Below are positions 1-11,395 of a DNA stretch of 64,000 nt, piece by piece (position 1 is the first letter of the stretch; every line of letters begins with the position of its first letter). The translations under genes were made by a program, and so were the position numbers. The notes under the pieces were generated by a model. The model was given only the letters and a program-made list of their open reading frames with translations. It ran no database searches and was not told the DNA's origin. The DNA lies in NCBI RefSeq assembly GCF_029407905.1, contig NC_073628.1:49993501-50057500 (forward strand), in the 5' to 3' direction. This DNA is from Bubalus kerabau (Eukaryota > Chordata > Mammalia > Artiodactyla > Bovidae).

Positions 1-699
1 CAGAGATCTAGATATGAGATAGTTACAGATCAAATTAAAATAATAGTTTCTTTTCTCATTACCTTTTCTTCTTTGTTCATCAAGCACTGATTGAACACCC
101 ACTTTGCACCAAAGTGTATATGACCTTTTCCTTTCTTGCCTTTTGCTTTCTACCTTGTCACTTTTTTTCTAGAGCAGATAAGTGAAGAGGAAGTCAGGTC
201 CTTTCGAGGAGACTGCTGAGTGCTTACCTTTGTGTGGAGATGAGCGCTTTCATCAGAACCCCTAGGAGGGTCAAGCGTGAGAGAAGGAGTGAGCAGGCCC
301 ACCGAGAGCCCAGAGAGTCATTTTCTGTCATCACCGCTGAGCATATATCCTTCAGCAACCGGAGTGCCAGTATTAGCTCTGCTCTCCAGGTGTCAGAAGC
401 CAGCTAGGAATCAGACAAGGAGCACTGTATGGTCTTGAGAGAGATTTGTTCCAGCCTGTGGCAGAAACTTATGAACTACTCCTCCTGCTTTACAAGAACA
501 TAGCTTTCTAGTGGCTTGGGTCTTCCAGCTACAGTGTTCATCTACTGTGTGGGGGAACTTCCTGGGAGATTTTAATACTCTGTGTTCCTTTTCTAGTCTC
601 CCCCCATACTTCGGTCCTTCTGTTTGCACTCAGCATTGCCCCCAGCCCTTGTCATGCCAACATGCAGTCATGGTCAGGTCCATGTACTATTGATTGTTG
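1..699. other. Unlabelled intronic DNA
   Basis: No ruminant SINE, LINE or LTR is recognisable here and the open frames (60-72 codons) show no family motif. Composition is ordinary mixed intronic DNA. Confidence 0.6.
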
Positions 700-790
700 A
701 TTACATAGGGGTAGTGGTTCATTAGCACAGAGACTTTGAAATCAGAGAGCCCTAGATGGCGGATGTGCTGCTGGTAAGAATTAGCTGTCA
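700..790 (+). repeat. MIR SINE fragment
   Basis: The run GTGGTTCATTAGCAC..GACTTTGAAATCAGA..AGCTGTCACAC follows the order of the MIR 5' half (trouble-box 'gactttggagtcaga' and 'agctgtgtgac'). It is old and diverged. Confidence 0.5.
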
Positions 791-853
791 CACACTCAAA
801 CACACACATACCTAAAGACCTGATTTATAGTGCTTGCTGATTTCCATGGTGTT

Positions 854-1052
854 AATACTCCCACCAAAGGCAGGAGGAGAAGGGGACTACAGAGGATTAG
901 ATGGTTGGATGGCATCACTGACTCGGTGGACATGAGTTTGAGCAAGCTCCGGGAGTTGGTGAAGGACAGGGAGCCCTCGCGTGCTGCAGTCCATGGGGTC
1001 ACAAAGAGTGGGACACGACTGAACAACTGAACTGAACTGAATACTCCCACCA
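854..1052 (+). mobile_element. BovB LINE, 5'-truncated 3' end, with target-site duplication
   Basis: A 173-bp piece (867-1039) of the BovB 3' end terminates in the diagnostic ACTGAACTGAACTGA tail. It is flanked by a perfect 13-bp duplication AATACTCCCACCA at 854-866 and 1040-1052. Only the last codons of the ORF remain, so it cannot move. Confidence 0.92.
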
Positions 1053-1187
1053 CGGCCAAGTTTAAGGTACCCAAATGAAATCACTCAGTGCAGTTAGCAA
1101 AAGATGAGATCACAGTTGAGTTTCACTCGCTGGTACCAGACACCATCAGTCCTAGGATTGAGCTCTTTTCAGCCCTGGGGGACATTA

Positions 1188-1300
1188 TTTACCCTCTCCA
1201 CACCCCATGTCCCTCACATGTGAAATGAGGTTAATACAAAAATAATTGCTTCAAAGGGCTATTGTGAGAATTCAATGATATTTCACATACAGAATTTAGG
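1188..1300 (+). repeat. MIR SINE 3' half
   Basis: ACCCTCTCCACACC..GTGAAATGAGGTTAATA..AAAGGGCTATTGTGAGAATTCAATGA matches the order of the MIR 3' region ('cctcatctgtaaaatgggg..gggttgttgtgaggattaaatga'). Confidence 0.65.
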
Positions 1301-1358
1301 TAAGCAGGATGAACATCATAACCTTTCAGTGAGGGATACCTAGTTAGCTAGGAGTGCT

Positions 1359-1622
1359 GCTGCTGCTGCTAAATCACTTCAGTCGTGTCCGACTCTGTGT
1401 GACCCCATAGACGGCAGCCCACCAGGCTCCCCCATCCCTGGGATTCTCCAGGCAAGAATACTGGAGGGTTTGCCGTTTCCTTCTCTAATGCATGTATCCT
1501 TGGTAAGTCTCTTCAGTCGTGTCCAACCCTGTGCGACCCCATGGACAGCAGCCCACCAGGCTCCTCTGTCCACAGGACTCTCCAGGCAAGAATATTGGAG
1601 TGGGTTGCCATTTCCCTCTCCC
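1359..1622 (-). mobile_element. Bov-A2 dimeric SINE
   Basis: Two Bov-A monomers lie in reverse orientation, each with the GACCCCATnGAC..CCACCAGGCTCC..ATTCTCCAGGCAAGAATAnTGGAG block. The (GCT)n start is the reversed CAG-rich tail. A 13-bp duplication AGCTAGGAGTGCT sits at 1346-1358 and 1623-1635. Confidence 0.93.
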
Positions 1623-1663
1623 AGCTAGGAGTGCTAGGCACCTTTGTCTCATCAGTAATCCAA

Positions 1664-1687
<24 letters not shown>
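1664..1687. repeat. (CT)n microsatellite
   Basis: About 12 uninterrupted CT units lie between the Bov-A2 and the next Bov-tA. Confidence 0.95.
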
Positions 1688-1694
<7 letters not shown>

Positions 1695-1715
1695 GCATTA
1701 CTTCCGTTGAACTTT

Positions 1716-1946
1716 GGGCTTCCAGGTGGCTCAGTGGTAAAAGAATACACCTGCAATGTAGGAGCCATAGGAGCCTCGGGTTTGATCCCAGGGTTAGGAA
1801 GATCCTTTGGAGGAGGGCATGGCAACCTAACTCCAGTATTCTTGCCTGGAGAATCCCATGTACAGAGGAGCCTGGGGGGCTACAGTCCATGAGGTTGCAA
1901 ATAGCTGGACACAACTGAAGCAACTTAGCATGCACACACACACTGG
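1716..1946 (+). mobile_element. Bov-tA SINE
   Basis: The tRNA-Glu-derived head GGGCTTCCAGGTGGCTCAG, an altered B box (GGGTTTGATCCC) and the Bov-A body with CCAGTATTCTTGCCTGGAGA are in order. It ends in an AC-rich tail. The octamer TGAACTTT at 1708-1715 recurs at 1947-1954. Confidence 0.93.
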
Positions 1947-2067
1947 TGAACTTTAATATAAACAACCCAACTCATAATGTTGGTTTTGGTTGTCGAAAGA
2001 GACTGGCCTCCTTTGGCTTAGGGGCCTCATTTGAGAAGCAAAGTACGGCTGGCAACCCTGACCGTCT

Positions 2068-2272
2068 CCTGTAGTTCCATCATCCTGTTTGACCCCATGG
2101 ACTGTATTCTGCCAGGCTCCTCTGTCCATGGGATTCTCCAGGCAAGAATACTGAAGTGGGTTGCCACGCCCTCCTCCAGGGGATCTTCCCAACTCAGGGA
2201 TCAAACCTGCGTCTCATGTCTTCTGCATTGGCAGGCAAGTTCTTTACCTCTAGCGCCATCTGGGAAACCCTA
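2068..2272 (-). mobile_element. Bov-tA SINE
   Basis: Reverse-orientation body (CCAGGCTCCTCTGTCCATGG, ATTCTCCAGGCAAGAATACT) is followed by the reversed tRNA part (GGGATCAAACCTGCGTCTC) and ends in TGGGAAACCC. No clear target duplication was found. Confidence 0.88.
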
Positions 2273-2601
2273 TTAAATGGCTGCTGTTCTCAAAAGAGAC
2301 ACACACTGTAGGGAGAATACCTGAGCAGTTGTAGACCTCACTCAACCAGCTTACTGTTCAGTGGAGGGAGACAGATGTGTGCACGGAACACAGAACTGTG
2401 AAGCCAGCTGGGCTAAGGAACGTCAGGGCAGCAGTCTTGGTGCTGCAGGATGAGTCCTCCCTAGAGGACTCCTGGGCTCGGTCGACACACCCAGCTTCAG
2501 AGACAGGTGAAACAGGCTTTCCTTCTGTATAAGCCAATATGGAGTAAAGAAGATCTGCTGGAACTTCTAATCCAATCTAAGACTGTGCATTGCTTTAGGC
2601 T
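2273..2601. other. Unlabelled intronic DNA
   Basis: No recognisable repeat or exon. A mildly GC-richer stretch at 2400-2510 has no supported function. Confidence 0.55.
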
Positions 2602-2613
2602 ATAGTCTCAGTT

Positions 2614-2996
2614 TTTATGCTTTTGAACTGTGGTGTTGGAGAAGACTCTTGACAGTCCCTTGGACTGCAAGGAGATCTAACCAGTCCATTCTAAAGGAGA
2701 TCAGTCCTGGGTGTTCATTGGAAGGACTGATGCTAAAGCTGAAACTCTAATACTTTGGCCACCTGATGCGAAGAGTTGACTCATTGGAAAAGACCCTGAT
2801 GCTGGGAGGGATTGGGGGCAGGAGGAGAAGGGGACAACAGAGGATGGGATGGCTGGATGGCATCACCAACTCGATGGACATGAGTTTGAGTAAACTCTGG
2901 GAGTTGGTGATGGACAGGGAGGCCTGGTGTGCTGCAGTTCACGGGGTCAGTTGCAAAGAGTCGGACACAACTGAGTGACTGAACTGAACTGAACTG
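2614..2996 (+). mobile_element. BovB LINE 3' end with target-site duplication
   Basis: About 383 bp of BovB, starting in the codons for FELWCWRRLL and running to the GAACTGAACTGAACTGA tail. The 12-bp flanks at 2602-2613 and 2997-3008 (ATAGTCTCAGTT/ATAGTCTTAGTT) differ at one base. Confidence 0.93.
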
Positions 2997-3008
2997 ATAG
3001 TCTTAGTT

Positions 3009-3213
3009 GGGTGTCCCTCATGGCTCAGTGGCAAAGAACCTGCCTAACAGTGTAAGAGACACAGGTTCGATCCCTGGGTCGGAGGTTCCCCTGGAGAAGG
3101 AAATGGCAACTCACTCCAGTATTCTTCCCAGGGAAATCCCATGGAAGAGGAGCCTGATGGGCTATAGTCCATGAGGTTGCAAAAGAGTCAGACTGAACTT
3201 AGCAACTCAACAA
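3009..3213 (+). mobile_element. Bov-tA SINE
   Basis: Begins GGGTGTCCCTCATGGCTCAG, with B box GGTTCGATCCC and body CACTCCAGTATTCTTCCCAGG, and abuts the target duplication of the BovB before it. Confidence 0.9.
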
Positions 3214-3810
3214 TGAAAACAATAGAGTCACAGTAAAGTCTTTTAATATGAATTAAGATCTACTTTTTAATTCTCAGAATACAGTGGCGTGGCCCCTTTC
3301 CATAGAGTTCTACCTTGGTTAATCAGAGTCAGGAGGTGCACACTCAGTTTCTGGAAATAGAGCCAATGATGAGAGCAGAGGCCCCTGCCAGGAGAGTGGC
3401 TGCTCCACTGTGCACTTCCAGGTTTCCCAGTTTTTCCTCCCAGTCTTCTCACCTCCTCTGGATTGTGTGGGGGAATGAGCGTGTAACAGGTCAGCCTTTG
3501 TTTCCCTTAGGCAACGTCAAAGCTGTGCTTGTCAAGTCTTAGCCAACTCCAAAATTTCTACGATTTTGAATGTTAACATCTAAGTGATGCTTTGGCTTAA
3601 AGAAATGGAAATGGACTTGATAATTTACATAGTATATTCATTTTAATTCTCTGTCTTCCTGTCTGGACTATAAGCACTTTGAATGTTAGGGACTTACTCA
3701 TGCATGCCCTGATATTGTCTAACACATAGCCTCACTGTAGTCACACCAGCAATCTTAGGAGGGAGATGCTGTTATGATTCCTTTTACATATGCATTAAAA
3801 TGCAGTGTTT
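3214..3810. other. Intronic DNA with an L2-like fragment
   Basis: GACTATAAGCACTTTGAATGTTAGGGAC..TCTAACACATAG at 3665-3730 resembles the L2/MIR3 3' end ('gactgtaagctccttgagggcaggga..'). The rest is unlabelled. Confidence 0.45.
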
Positions 3811-3818
3811 CTAACCCT

Positions 3819-4427
3819 CTGGAAACAGTGACAGACTTTATTTTCTTGGGCTCCAAAATCACTGCAGATGGTGACTGCAGCCATGAAATTAAAAGACACT
3901 TGCTCCCTGGAAGAAAAGTTATGACCAACCTAGACAGCATATTAAAAAGCAGAGACATTACTTTGCCAACAAAGATCCATCTAGTCAAAGCTATGTTTTT
4001 TCCAGTAATCATGTATGTATGTGAGAGTTGGACTATAAAGAAAGCTGAAGGCCAAAGAATTGATGCTTTTGAACTATGGTATTGGAGAAGACTCCTGAGA
4101 GTCACTTGGACTTCAAGGAGATCAAACCAGTCAATCCTAAAGGAAATCAGTCCTGAATACTTATTGGAAGCGCTGATGCTGAAACTCCAATACTTTGGCC
4201 ACCTGATGAAAAGAGCCGACTCATTAGAAAAAAACCTGCTGCTGGGAAAGATTGAAGGCGGGAGGAGAAGGGACAGCAGAGGATGAGATGGTTGGATGGT
4301 ATCACCAATTGATGGACATGAGTTTGAGCAAGCTCCAGGAGATGATGAAGGACAGGGAAGCCTGGCGTGCTGCAGTCCATGGGGTCACAAAGAGTTGGAC
4401 ACAGTTGAGCAACTGAACTGGACTGAA
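3819..4427 (+). mobile_element. BovB LINE, 3' 0.6 kb, with open C-terminal frame
   Basis: A + strand frame (3774-4286) reads through the C-terminal region of the BovB ORF: TVTDFIFLGSKITADGDC, LPTKIHLVKAMFFPV and RRSNQSILKEIS. It lacks the endonuclease and the YADD polymerase core and is therefore dead. CTAACCCT at 3811-3818 recurs at 4428-4435. Confidence 0.92.
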
Positions 4428-4435
4428 CTAACCCT

Positions 4436-6672
4436 ATCAACATGCCGCAGTTCATCCTTGGTGAAACCTGGACAGCCTGACCCCAAAGCTCTGCTCCTAA
4501 GACTGGTGCTCCAGTGACCACTTCTCACTGTTTGCCACTGCCAGCAAGGCCCTCCGATCCAGCCCGAAAGGGGCTTGGTTCTCATCAAAGCTGTAAGCCC
4601 TATCCAGATGTGTGCATGTCGAGTTAAGGAGGTCAGATATTGAAATTAACATAATTTTAAAATATTTAATTCTAATACTGTTTTTAAAGCCATCAAACTG
4701 ATTTTGCTTTTAAGAATTTACCAAGTTTGAAGAGATAAACTTATGTAAAACTCTGGCCCACATTTTCTAATAAAACGGGCCCTGTGTTCCTCAGAGCTGC
4801 AAATGAAGCTTTGATTAAAATCAGAATACCACTAGCTTACCCAGGATAAAGAGCCGTGAATGCCATGCTTCTCCTGTCTCTCCCAGTTACCCAGAAGGCT
4901 GCCTTCATCGCTTGAATGTTTCCCTTTGCTTTAACTGCTCCTCAGAAACAGAGGGACAAAAGAGTCTGGAGGCACTCTGCTAGGGAATGATAGTCATCCT
5001 TTTGTATCTGTGTATATTACTGTAACGATTTTGTATCTTCCATTTAAATATGGAAGTTGGGGAGATGCTCCCTGAAGTATTACCATGTCTCTGACTCTGG
5101 CTTCTGCCTCATTTCCTTTGCATTTGGGCTCACAGTCTGCTTAAAATCCCCTTCTCTACTTGTCATAAAGTATGTGTGTGTGTGCATCTTTCAATAACCA
5201 ACTAAAATGTTCCTCCTCTATGAATCCTATTTTAACCCCTAAGCCAGAATTTACTGAAACCACTTCTGTGTCCCAGTGGCTCTTTCTACCATCCCAGCGC
5301 CCCTCATCTCCTGTGGTGTTACAAATTGGGTATATCAGACTTCCTGAACCCCACTCTAAGCTGATAGATAAGTTCCTTGGAAATGGGAGACCTGAATCTT
5401 CTCTGCAGCCCACCTTCCAGCCAATAAGATGCTTTGTGTGTATTAGTACCCAATAAACACTGTCAAAACCCAATCTCTGCTTCCCAAAAATGTATTCAAT
5501 ATAAGTGTGTTGGGGAGCATCCAGAACTCTCTTAACTAACACAGTTGGTCGCTCAAGCAGTATTCAGAAGCAATGGAGTCTGGTTCACAATCAGTCTTAA
5601 GTCACTGCGTTGTTCACTGTTCCATAAATTGTACTTGGAAAGTCCAGTTCCTTGTTATACCTTCCTACTGTGAACCTAACAAATTACATCTTCTGTTCTT
5701 GGCTGCCAAAGTATGGCTCTAATTAGCATTAATTCCTCAGTGAATTTTAAATACATTCACTTTCCTTTTTAAAAAATTTTTCAATAGATTAGATTATTTA
5801 TGCTGCCTCTACAAGGCATCTCGTGGTTCTAGAAAAAGGACTCCTCCACACATTGCCCACCACTTCTCAAAGCTGTCTGGAAGCCTCATGGGGATGTTGC
5901 AGTATTTCTAAGCCTTCTGATATTTAGTCTTAAAATGTGCTTATAAATTACTAAATGACTCCATTTTAAACTATTGTTCCCTTATTTTCTTGTGTCGTGT
6001 TTGCAAATTGGTTTGGCTCTCTATCTCGGTCAATGTTGGCAGAAATCTGCTTACTTAAGGGACTTTACATGTCATCCCCTCTGTCTTCCCCTCTGGACAT
6101 TCAGGAAATAAATTAATGAGGGGAATGTTGTATACATTTCCTTCAGAATTCCAACCCACTGGGAGGGCAGCAACAGTATCAGTTTGGTAAAGCTCTATAT
6201 GCCCAGCACCGAGCACACCTTCTGGCGCTTTGTAGCCACTGAATGAGTAGCAGGTGCATGAAGGGTACTGGCTCTGTCACTTCGTGTCTATGGATATACT
6301 GCTTCATTCTTTTGTATTTGTTCCTTTCTCTGCACACAGGTTTGTTGTCAGGACAAAATGAAACAGTTATATAAGCTTCTTGGCAAAATAAGCATTCATG
6401 AATGTTTGTTATCGCTGTTGTTTCTTCTCCGTACACACGTGTCTCCTGCCATCAGTCTGCTTCAGACCACACAGGATCAGCTCTCACTACAGCCCTCCAC
6501 CAGCGTTCCTCAGGGGAAGTGCTCTCCCCTCACTCGGACCTGCCAGAGTGTGTGCTTTGAACCTGGTGTTCACACCTCTCTGTCTTGTGCACAGCTATTC
6601 AGCTTCCTTTAACTGCCCACAGGTACCACACTTTATGCTGAGTGCAAATATATTTATTTCTGTAGGTTGTAT
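4436..6672. other. Intronic DNA with weak L2-type remnants
   Basis: No exon or young repeat is visible. 5060-5460 (ending AGTACCCAATAAACACTG) and 6185-6260 (GCCCAGCACCGAGCACACC..CACTGAATGAGTAG) resemble L2 3' ends. The frame at 5172-5456 lies in the first of these and is not a gene. Confidence 0.45.
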
Positions 6673-6906
6673 GGGCTTCCCAGATGGCGCTAAGAACCCA
6701 CCTGCCAATGCAGGAGACTTAAGAGACGAGGGTTCGATCCCTGGGTTGGGAAGATCCCCTGGAGGAGGGCAGGACAACCCACTCCAGTATTCTTGCCTGG
6801 AGAATCCCATGGACAGAGGGGCCTGGTGGGCTACAGTCCATGAGGTTGCAAAGAGTGAAGAGACTCTTCATGAGTCTCTTCATGACTGAAGAGACTTAGC
6901 ATGCAT
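6673..6906 (+). mobile_element. Bov-tA SINE with an inserted palindrome
   Basis: Intact head (GGGCTTCCCAGATGGCGC), B box GGTTCGATCCC and body. Where the consensus tail reads 'aaagagtcggacacgactgaag', this copy has GAAGAGACTC, a 5-nt loop and its exact complement (6857-6881), then a third GAAGAGACT. Confidence 0.9.
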
Positions 6907-6924
6907 GCTGGCTTTGGTTGATTT

Positions 6925-7240
6925 GTGAAGTTTGACAGTAAGCTCCTTGAGAGTAGTTCTGTGTCAGGTTCAGCTTTGTAACCTCACATTGTCCAGCAGT
7001 ATACCTTGCATTTAGTCCTCATTGCATATATATTGAGCGACTTCACTTTCACTTTTCACTTTCATGCATTGGAGAAGGAAATGGCAACCCACTCCAGTGT
7101 TCTTGCCTGGAGAATCCCAGGGATGGGGAAGCCTGGTGGGCTGCTGTCTATGGGGTCACACAGAGTCAGACACAACTGAAGTGACTTAGCAGCAGCATAT
7201 ATATTGAATGGGTGAATGAAAGAATAAATGAGTGAGTCAC
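6925..7240 (+). repeat. L2-type 3' end, split by a Bov-A2
   Basis: AGTAAGCTCCTTGAGAGTAG..CATTGTCCAGCAGTATACC and, after the SINE, ATTGAATGGGTGAATGAAAGAATAAATGAGTGA together give the usual L2/MIR3 ending. The halves are separated by the SINE at 7037-7194. Confidence 0.65.
7037..7194 (+). mobile_element. Bov-A2 SINE, 5'-truncated
   Basis: Begins in the CACTTTCACTTTTCACTTTC linker and contains the second monomer through GACTTAGCAGCA. The perfect duplication GCATATATATTGA is at 7024-7036 and 7195-7207. Confidence 0.93.
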
Positions 7241-9197
7241 TCTAACCTAATCTAAGCTTCTAGATGCACTGAATGCATCCCACCCTGTCCATCACTGCCC
7301 TTAGGGGTGGCAGTGAAGTCCCAGCATTGAAACAGTAAAGACAGCTCCTCCGAAGTCCCGTGGAAGAGGCTCTCTGTGCTCTGCATGTCGATTTCATAGT
7401 GCTCGCCCAGAACTTGGCTAACTCAGACTCCAGGCTGTGCCCAGCCTGTGAAATGCTTGAAATCTCTTCTGAACACTGGCCAAGACTCACGGACCTCTGG
7501 ATTTGGGGTTTATGAGTCCTGGGATTGGGTTCCTTTACCTCATATTTGATTCAAACCATTGCCTCTGCTCCTTTGACAAATGTTCCTTCTGGGAAGCTAT
7601 GAGTGTTTGGTCATCTTGGGTATAGAAGCAAAATTATATAATGTTCAGTGATGTGAAGATGGGATTTGGTTTTTAAAGTTCTGTTCATTTCCACTGTAAA
7701 ATATAGATAGCCAGCTATGATGAATTTGCTTTGTTCCCTTAAAATCCACCCTATAGCTCTGGTCTAGTGACCCGGGGGCTCTAAAGTGATTAGTTGCCTT
7801 GGGCTAGGTGCATCAGTGTCCAGTATATAGATGCCTTATTTTCTACTTTATTCTTCGCACCTGCATGCATGCATTTTTGCAGCATATTTATTTTTATAAC
7901 CCAAGCTACCTCCTCTTCACAGATAGCCCATCTTCTTGATGTAATGACACAACAAAACCACCACACATCGACATAAAATTCCCACTACGATGGCTTAGAC
8001 CACCATTACTTCAGCTTTTTTTTTTTGCCATCCCAGTAATAGATTCCCAAGTTTAAATTTACTTTCTAATTCACAGTGTTAGTTTTGCTAATTACTTTAA
8101 AAGGTTTCTGTGTTAAAAAAAAAAAAACTAGCAAATACTTAGCATTAATGGCTTTCTTGGAATTTTTAAGGGTGAGTTATAGTCATTAATTAGCCAATTA
8201 ATATAGCATCCCTGGGTGGAAGACTTTATCGGCCTGGATCCCATTTTATAAATGGAGGAACTGAAACACATCAACTCAGATGTGCCCCTTGGAGCTCTGT
8301 CTTTTCCCGTTTATTTCTCTGCCCCCTCCTCTGCTGCTCATTTTAGCAGATTTTCTCCCCCAAACACCTACCTCACAGATTCCTGCATGTGTGAATATAC
8401 AGGACAGGGAGAGGTGGGGAATACCTGTGGCACAAAATAAAATTGGATGACCATCAGGAATTAGGCTAGAGAAGACTGCCCTAGGAGAGAAGAGGATGGG
8501 AGTGAATCAAGAGTCTATTTCCCCTGGAAAGTCACTCTGCTAAGCATTTGCCAGATCTCTTTGTATAAATCATGTCTGTTTTCTTACTGGCATCACCAAG
8601 GACTCACCCCCATCCCCAGAACAGGGATTAGGCTGATCCCCTGTTACACTGAGTGGTTGGTGGTCCACAAAGTGTGTCTCCTGCAATGCATCCAGTCATG
8701 TGCCCAATGAACTTAGAGTGAGCAAATTTTGCTCAATAAAAATAATCATGAAAGGGTAAAGATATGCATTTAACGTTTCTTGGTTAATAATCCTCATGGC
8801 AGAAGGAACCATTTGATTTTTATTTGCACTGTGGACACGCAGAAAGGAAATGGTATAGCCCTAGAGTCTGAGTTAGCCAGGTTCTTGGTGAGATCGACGT
8901 GTAGAGTTCAGAGGGCCCCCTCTTTGGGCTGTGTAAGGCGGTCTTCACCGCTGTAAATGATGGCGGAAAGCTGGAGTGTGCAGTGGAATTCACACGTTTT
9001 CTTTGAAGCCTTCCCAGATGAATTCCACAACATTTTGTCATTCAACCAAATAGTAGAAGGCATATTTATCAAATTTGCAGAGGACGTACAGATAAAAGAG
9101 AAAGCAAATATTTTCGAATACTGCATCAGGGTTCAGGGAGACCTCAGACAGCAATAAGAGGCTGATGATGTCTGTTATAAACTAGTAGAAGCCAGAT
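7241..9197. other. Intronic DNA, mostly unlabelled, with a MIR fragment
   Basis: 8220-8285 (ATCCCATTTTATAAATGGAGGAACTGAAACAC) is a reverse-strand MIR piece. Poly-A and poly-T runs occur at 8017-8026 and 8115-8126. Open frames at 7260-7490 (-) and 8957-9157 (+) show no motif I can name and no splice-site pair that supports an exon. Confidence 0.5.
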
Positions 9198-9209
9198 TCA
9201 AATTTAGCT

Positions 9210-9435
9210 TGTGTGTGCCTAGTCAGTCCTTAGGTCGTGTCTGACTCTTTGCGACCCTATGGACTATATAGCCCACCAGGCTCCTCTGTCCATGGAATTC
9301 TCCAGGCAAGAATACTGGAGTGGGTTGCCATTTCCTCCTCCAGGGAATCTTCTTGACCCAGGGATGGAAGCCCTGTCTCCCGAGTCTCCTGCATTGGTAG
9401 GCAGATTCTTTACCACTGAGCCACCTGAGAAGCCC
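9210..9435 (-). mobile_element. Bov-tA SINE
   Basis: Reverse body and tRNA head ending GAGCCACCTGAGAAGCCC. Flanks TCAAATTTAGCT (9198-9209) and TCAAATTCAGCT (9436-9447) are a target duplication with one change. Confidence 0.93.
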
Positions 9436-9559
9436 TCAAATTCAGCTCTAGGCTCCAAAGCCCATGCCCTGTTAGACCCAACAAATCCATTTCAAAGGAT
9501 ATAATATTTTCAGAGCATTTTTAGCAGTCAGTAATATCGGAAATTTTATGTCCACTTCT

Positions 9560-10030
9560 GTAGGTCAGTGCTGTTAAATAAAAATATAATATAACATACA
9601 CATACAATTTAAATTTTTCTACTAGCCACATTAAAAAGGTAAAAATAAACAGAAAACTAAGGTTAATGGTATATTTAAGTTGCTATGTACAAAACATAAT
9701 TTTGATATGTAATGAATGTAAAAATACTAAAAAGATATTATATTATTTTTCACACCAAATCTTCAAAATCCAATGTGCCTTGTATACTAATGGCACATCT
9801 CGGTTTGAATGCTGTTTGCATCAGAAATTCATCTGTATTTAGATTTACAGTAAAATTTACAGTTGAAAAGATAGATTCATATATCCAGGTGGTTCTAAAC
9901 CTATTTAAAAGTTTTCCAACAATACCATCAGTTTCTAAATTTTAATTTGATTTATTTAAAACTAAGTGAAATTTAAAAGTTAGACCCTCATTTGCACTGG
10001 CCACGTTTCATGTGGTCAGTAGTCACATGA
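9560..10030 (+). mobile_element. Ancient non-autonomous hAT-type DNA transposon
   Basis: GTCAGTGCTGTTAAATAAAAATATAAT, then CTAGCCACATTAAAAAGGTAAAAATAAACAG, and the end GGCCACGTTTCATGTGGTCAGTAGTCACATG follow the order of a common mammalian MER-type hAT-Charlie element ('cagtgctgtccaatagaaatataat..'). The exact family name is not certain. Confidence 0.7.
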
Positions 10031-10507
10031 GGATGCTTGCTGGTGCATGGGGCGGCATGGGGCTAGATTCACAATCATTCCCCATGTGGGTCTTGGGAAG
10101 AAGCAGGGTCTTAATCAGAAATAGGGGGCAGAGCAGAAGGACTTGCCTGGCACCCATTGGCAGCATGGCGGAAGAAGCTGGACTGAAGAATCTCTGGCTT
10201 GCTCTGAGCTCATCCAGTTTTGCAAAGCTCTGGTCCACTGATCTTGCCACTCTGCCTTGCCACCTTCCCAGAGGCTGTTGACTCAGTGATTACTTGAAAC
10301 ACAAACCTGAGCATTGTTAGTCCTTGTAAAGTTATCATGCCACCTGTTTTGTCAAGTTCTTCTCTGCAAGTAGATATGTTTATAGCTCTTCAAGAACCCA
10401 TTGGATTTTCTGAATAGATAAATGCCCTTTTGCAGAGACAGCTGGCTTAGCTTGCTCCAGCTTAGCCTACAGCTTGTTGAATGAATTGTAAATGCCTTCT
10501 GGTTAAG
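10031..10507. other. Unlabelled intronic DNA
   Basis: Frames of 75-89 codons on both strands overlap each other and carry no motif. No repeat recognised. Confidence 0.5.
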
Positions 10508-10714
10508 GGGCTTCCTCGGTGGCTCAGATGCTAAGGAATCTGATGGGAATGCAGGAGACTCAGGTTCAATCCCTGAGTCAGGAAGATCCTCTGGAGTAGG
10601 GAATGTCTACCCACTCCAGTATTCTTGCCTGGAGAATTCCATGGACAGAGGATCCTGGTGGACTACAATCCATAGGGTCACCAAGAGTTAGACATGACTG
10701 AGCATCTAACACTT
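10508..10714 (+). mobile_element. Bov-tA SINE
   Basis: GGGCTTCCTCGGTGGCTCAG head, altered B box (GGTTCAATCCC) and full body ending GACATGACTGAGCATCTAAC. The heptamer TGGTTAA occurs on both sides. Confidence 0.9.
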
Positions 10715-10880
10715 TATGGTTAAAGTGTCTAAAAAGTAGTTCTTATCCTCATGATCTTGGCCATTGTCTTCACTGTCATCATCAGTGTGGTCATCACTCC
10801 TTTCCCCCTTGCAGTCCATCAAACCCTCACCATCCAACTGAAGCTCCTGTTTGAAGATGGAGAACTGTATTCTCATGCTA

Positions 10881-11150
10881 CGGAGAAGGCACTGGGGACC
10901 CACTCCAGTACTCTTGTCGGGAAAATCCCATGGACGGAAGAGCCTGGTGGGCTGCAGTCCATGGGGTCGCAAAGAGTCAGACACGACTGAGCAATTTCAC
11001 TTTCACTTTTCACCCTTCTGCATTGGAGAAGGAAATGGCAACCCACTCCAGTGTTCTTGCCTGGAGAATCCCAGGGACAGGGGAGCCTGGTGGGCTACTG
11101 TCTATGGGGTCGCACAGAGTTGGACACGACTGAAGCGACTTAGCAGCAGC
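10881..11150 (+). mobile_element. Bov-A2 dimeric SINE
   Basis: Two monomers joined by the CACTTTCACTTTTCAC linker, ending in GCGACTTAGCAGCAGC. The perfect 12-bp duplication ATTCTCATGCTA lies at 10869-10880 and 11151-11162. Confidence 0.95.
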
Positions 11151-11254
11151 ATTCTCATGCTATATATCAAACTAAAGAGTTTATGGAAGAGAAAAGAACC
11201 TAAAATACCTAAGCATGCTGATACAATATAATACTGAGGGAAGTCTGGCTAGCT

Positions 11255-11395
11255 CTCCCTGCCCTGTTTTACAGTTGGGAATACTAAAATTCACAGAGGT
11301 GAATTTGCTTGCCCAAGATCACCCAGCAGAGCTCAGATGTAAATCCAAGATAGCCTGTCTCCCAACTCCATGCTATTTCTGCTGTTCATCCTTAC
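11255..11395 (-). repeat. MIR SINE
   Basis: CTGTTTTACAGTTGGGAATACTAAAATTCACAGAGG..TTGCCCAAGATCACCCAGCAGAGCTCAGA is a reverse-strand MIR core. Confidence 0.75.

Noticed and set aside
1716..1946. tRNA gene call from the A/B-box-like head of Bov-tA copies
   Set aside because: The tRNA-like part lacks a full cloverleaf and is fused to the Bov-A body; these are SINEs.
1513..1965. 150-codon frame and many 60-126-codon frames in SINEs
   Set aside because: They translate Bov-tA/Bov-A2 SINEs (recurring phrases such as LVGCSPWG or HSSILAWRIPWTEEPGG). SINEs do not encode proteins.
3774..4286. 170-codon open frame as a possible reverse transcriptase gene
   Set aside because: It is only the C-terminal part of BovB without endonuclease or YADD core; a truncated transposon, not a host gene.
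8957..9157. 66-codon frame starting MMAESWSVQWNSHVFFEAF as a possible exon
   Set aside because: Protein-like in composition but not recognised, with no acceptor/donor pair and no repeat of the pattern in frame.
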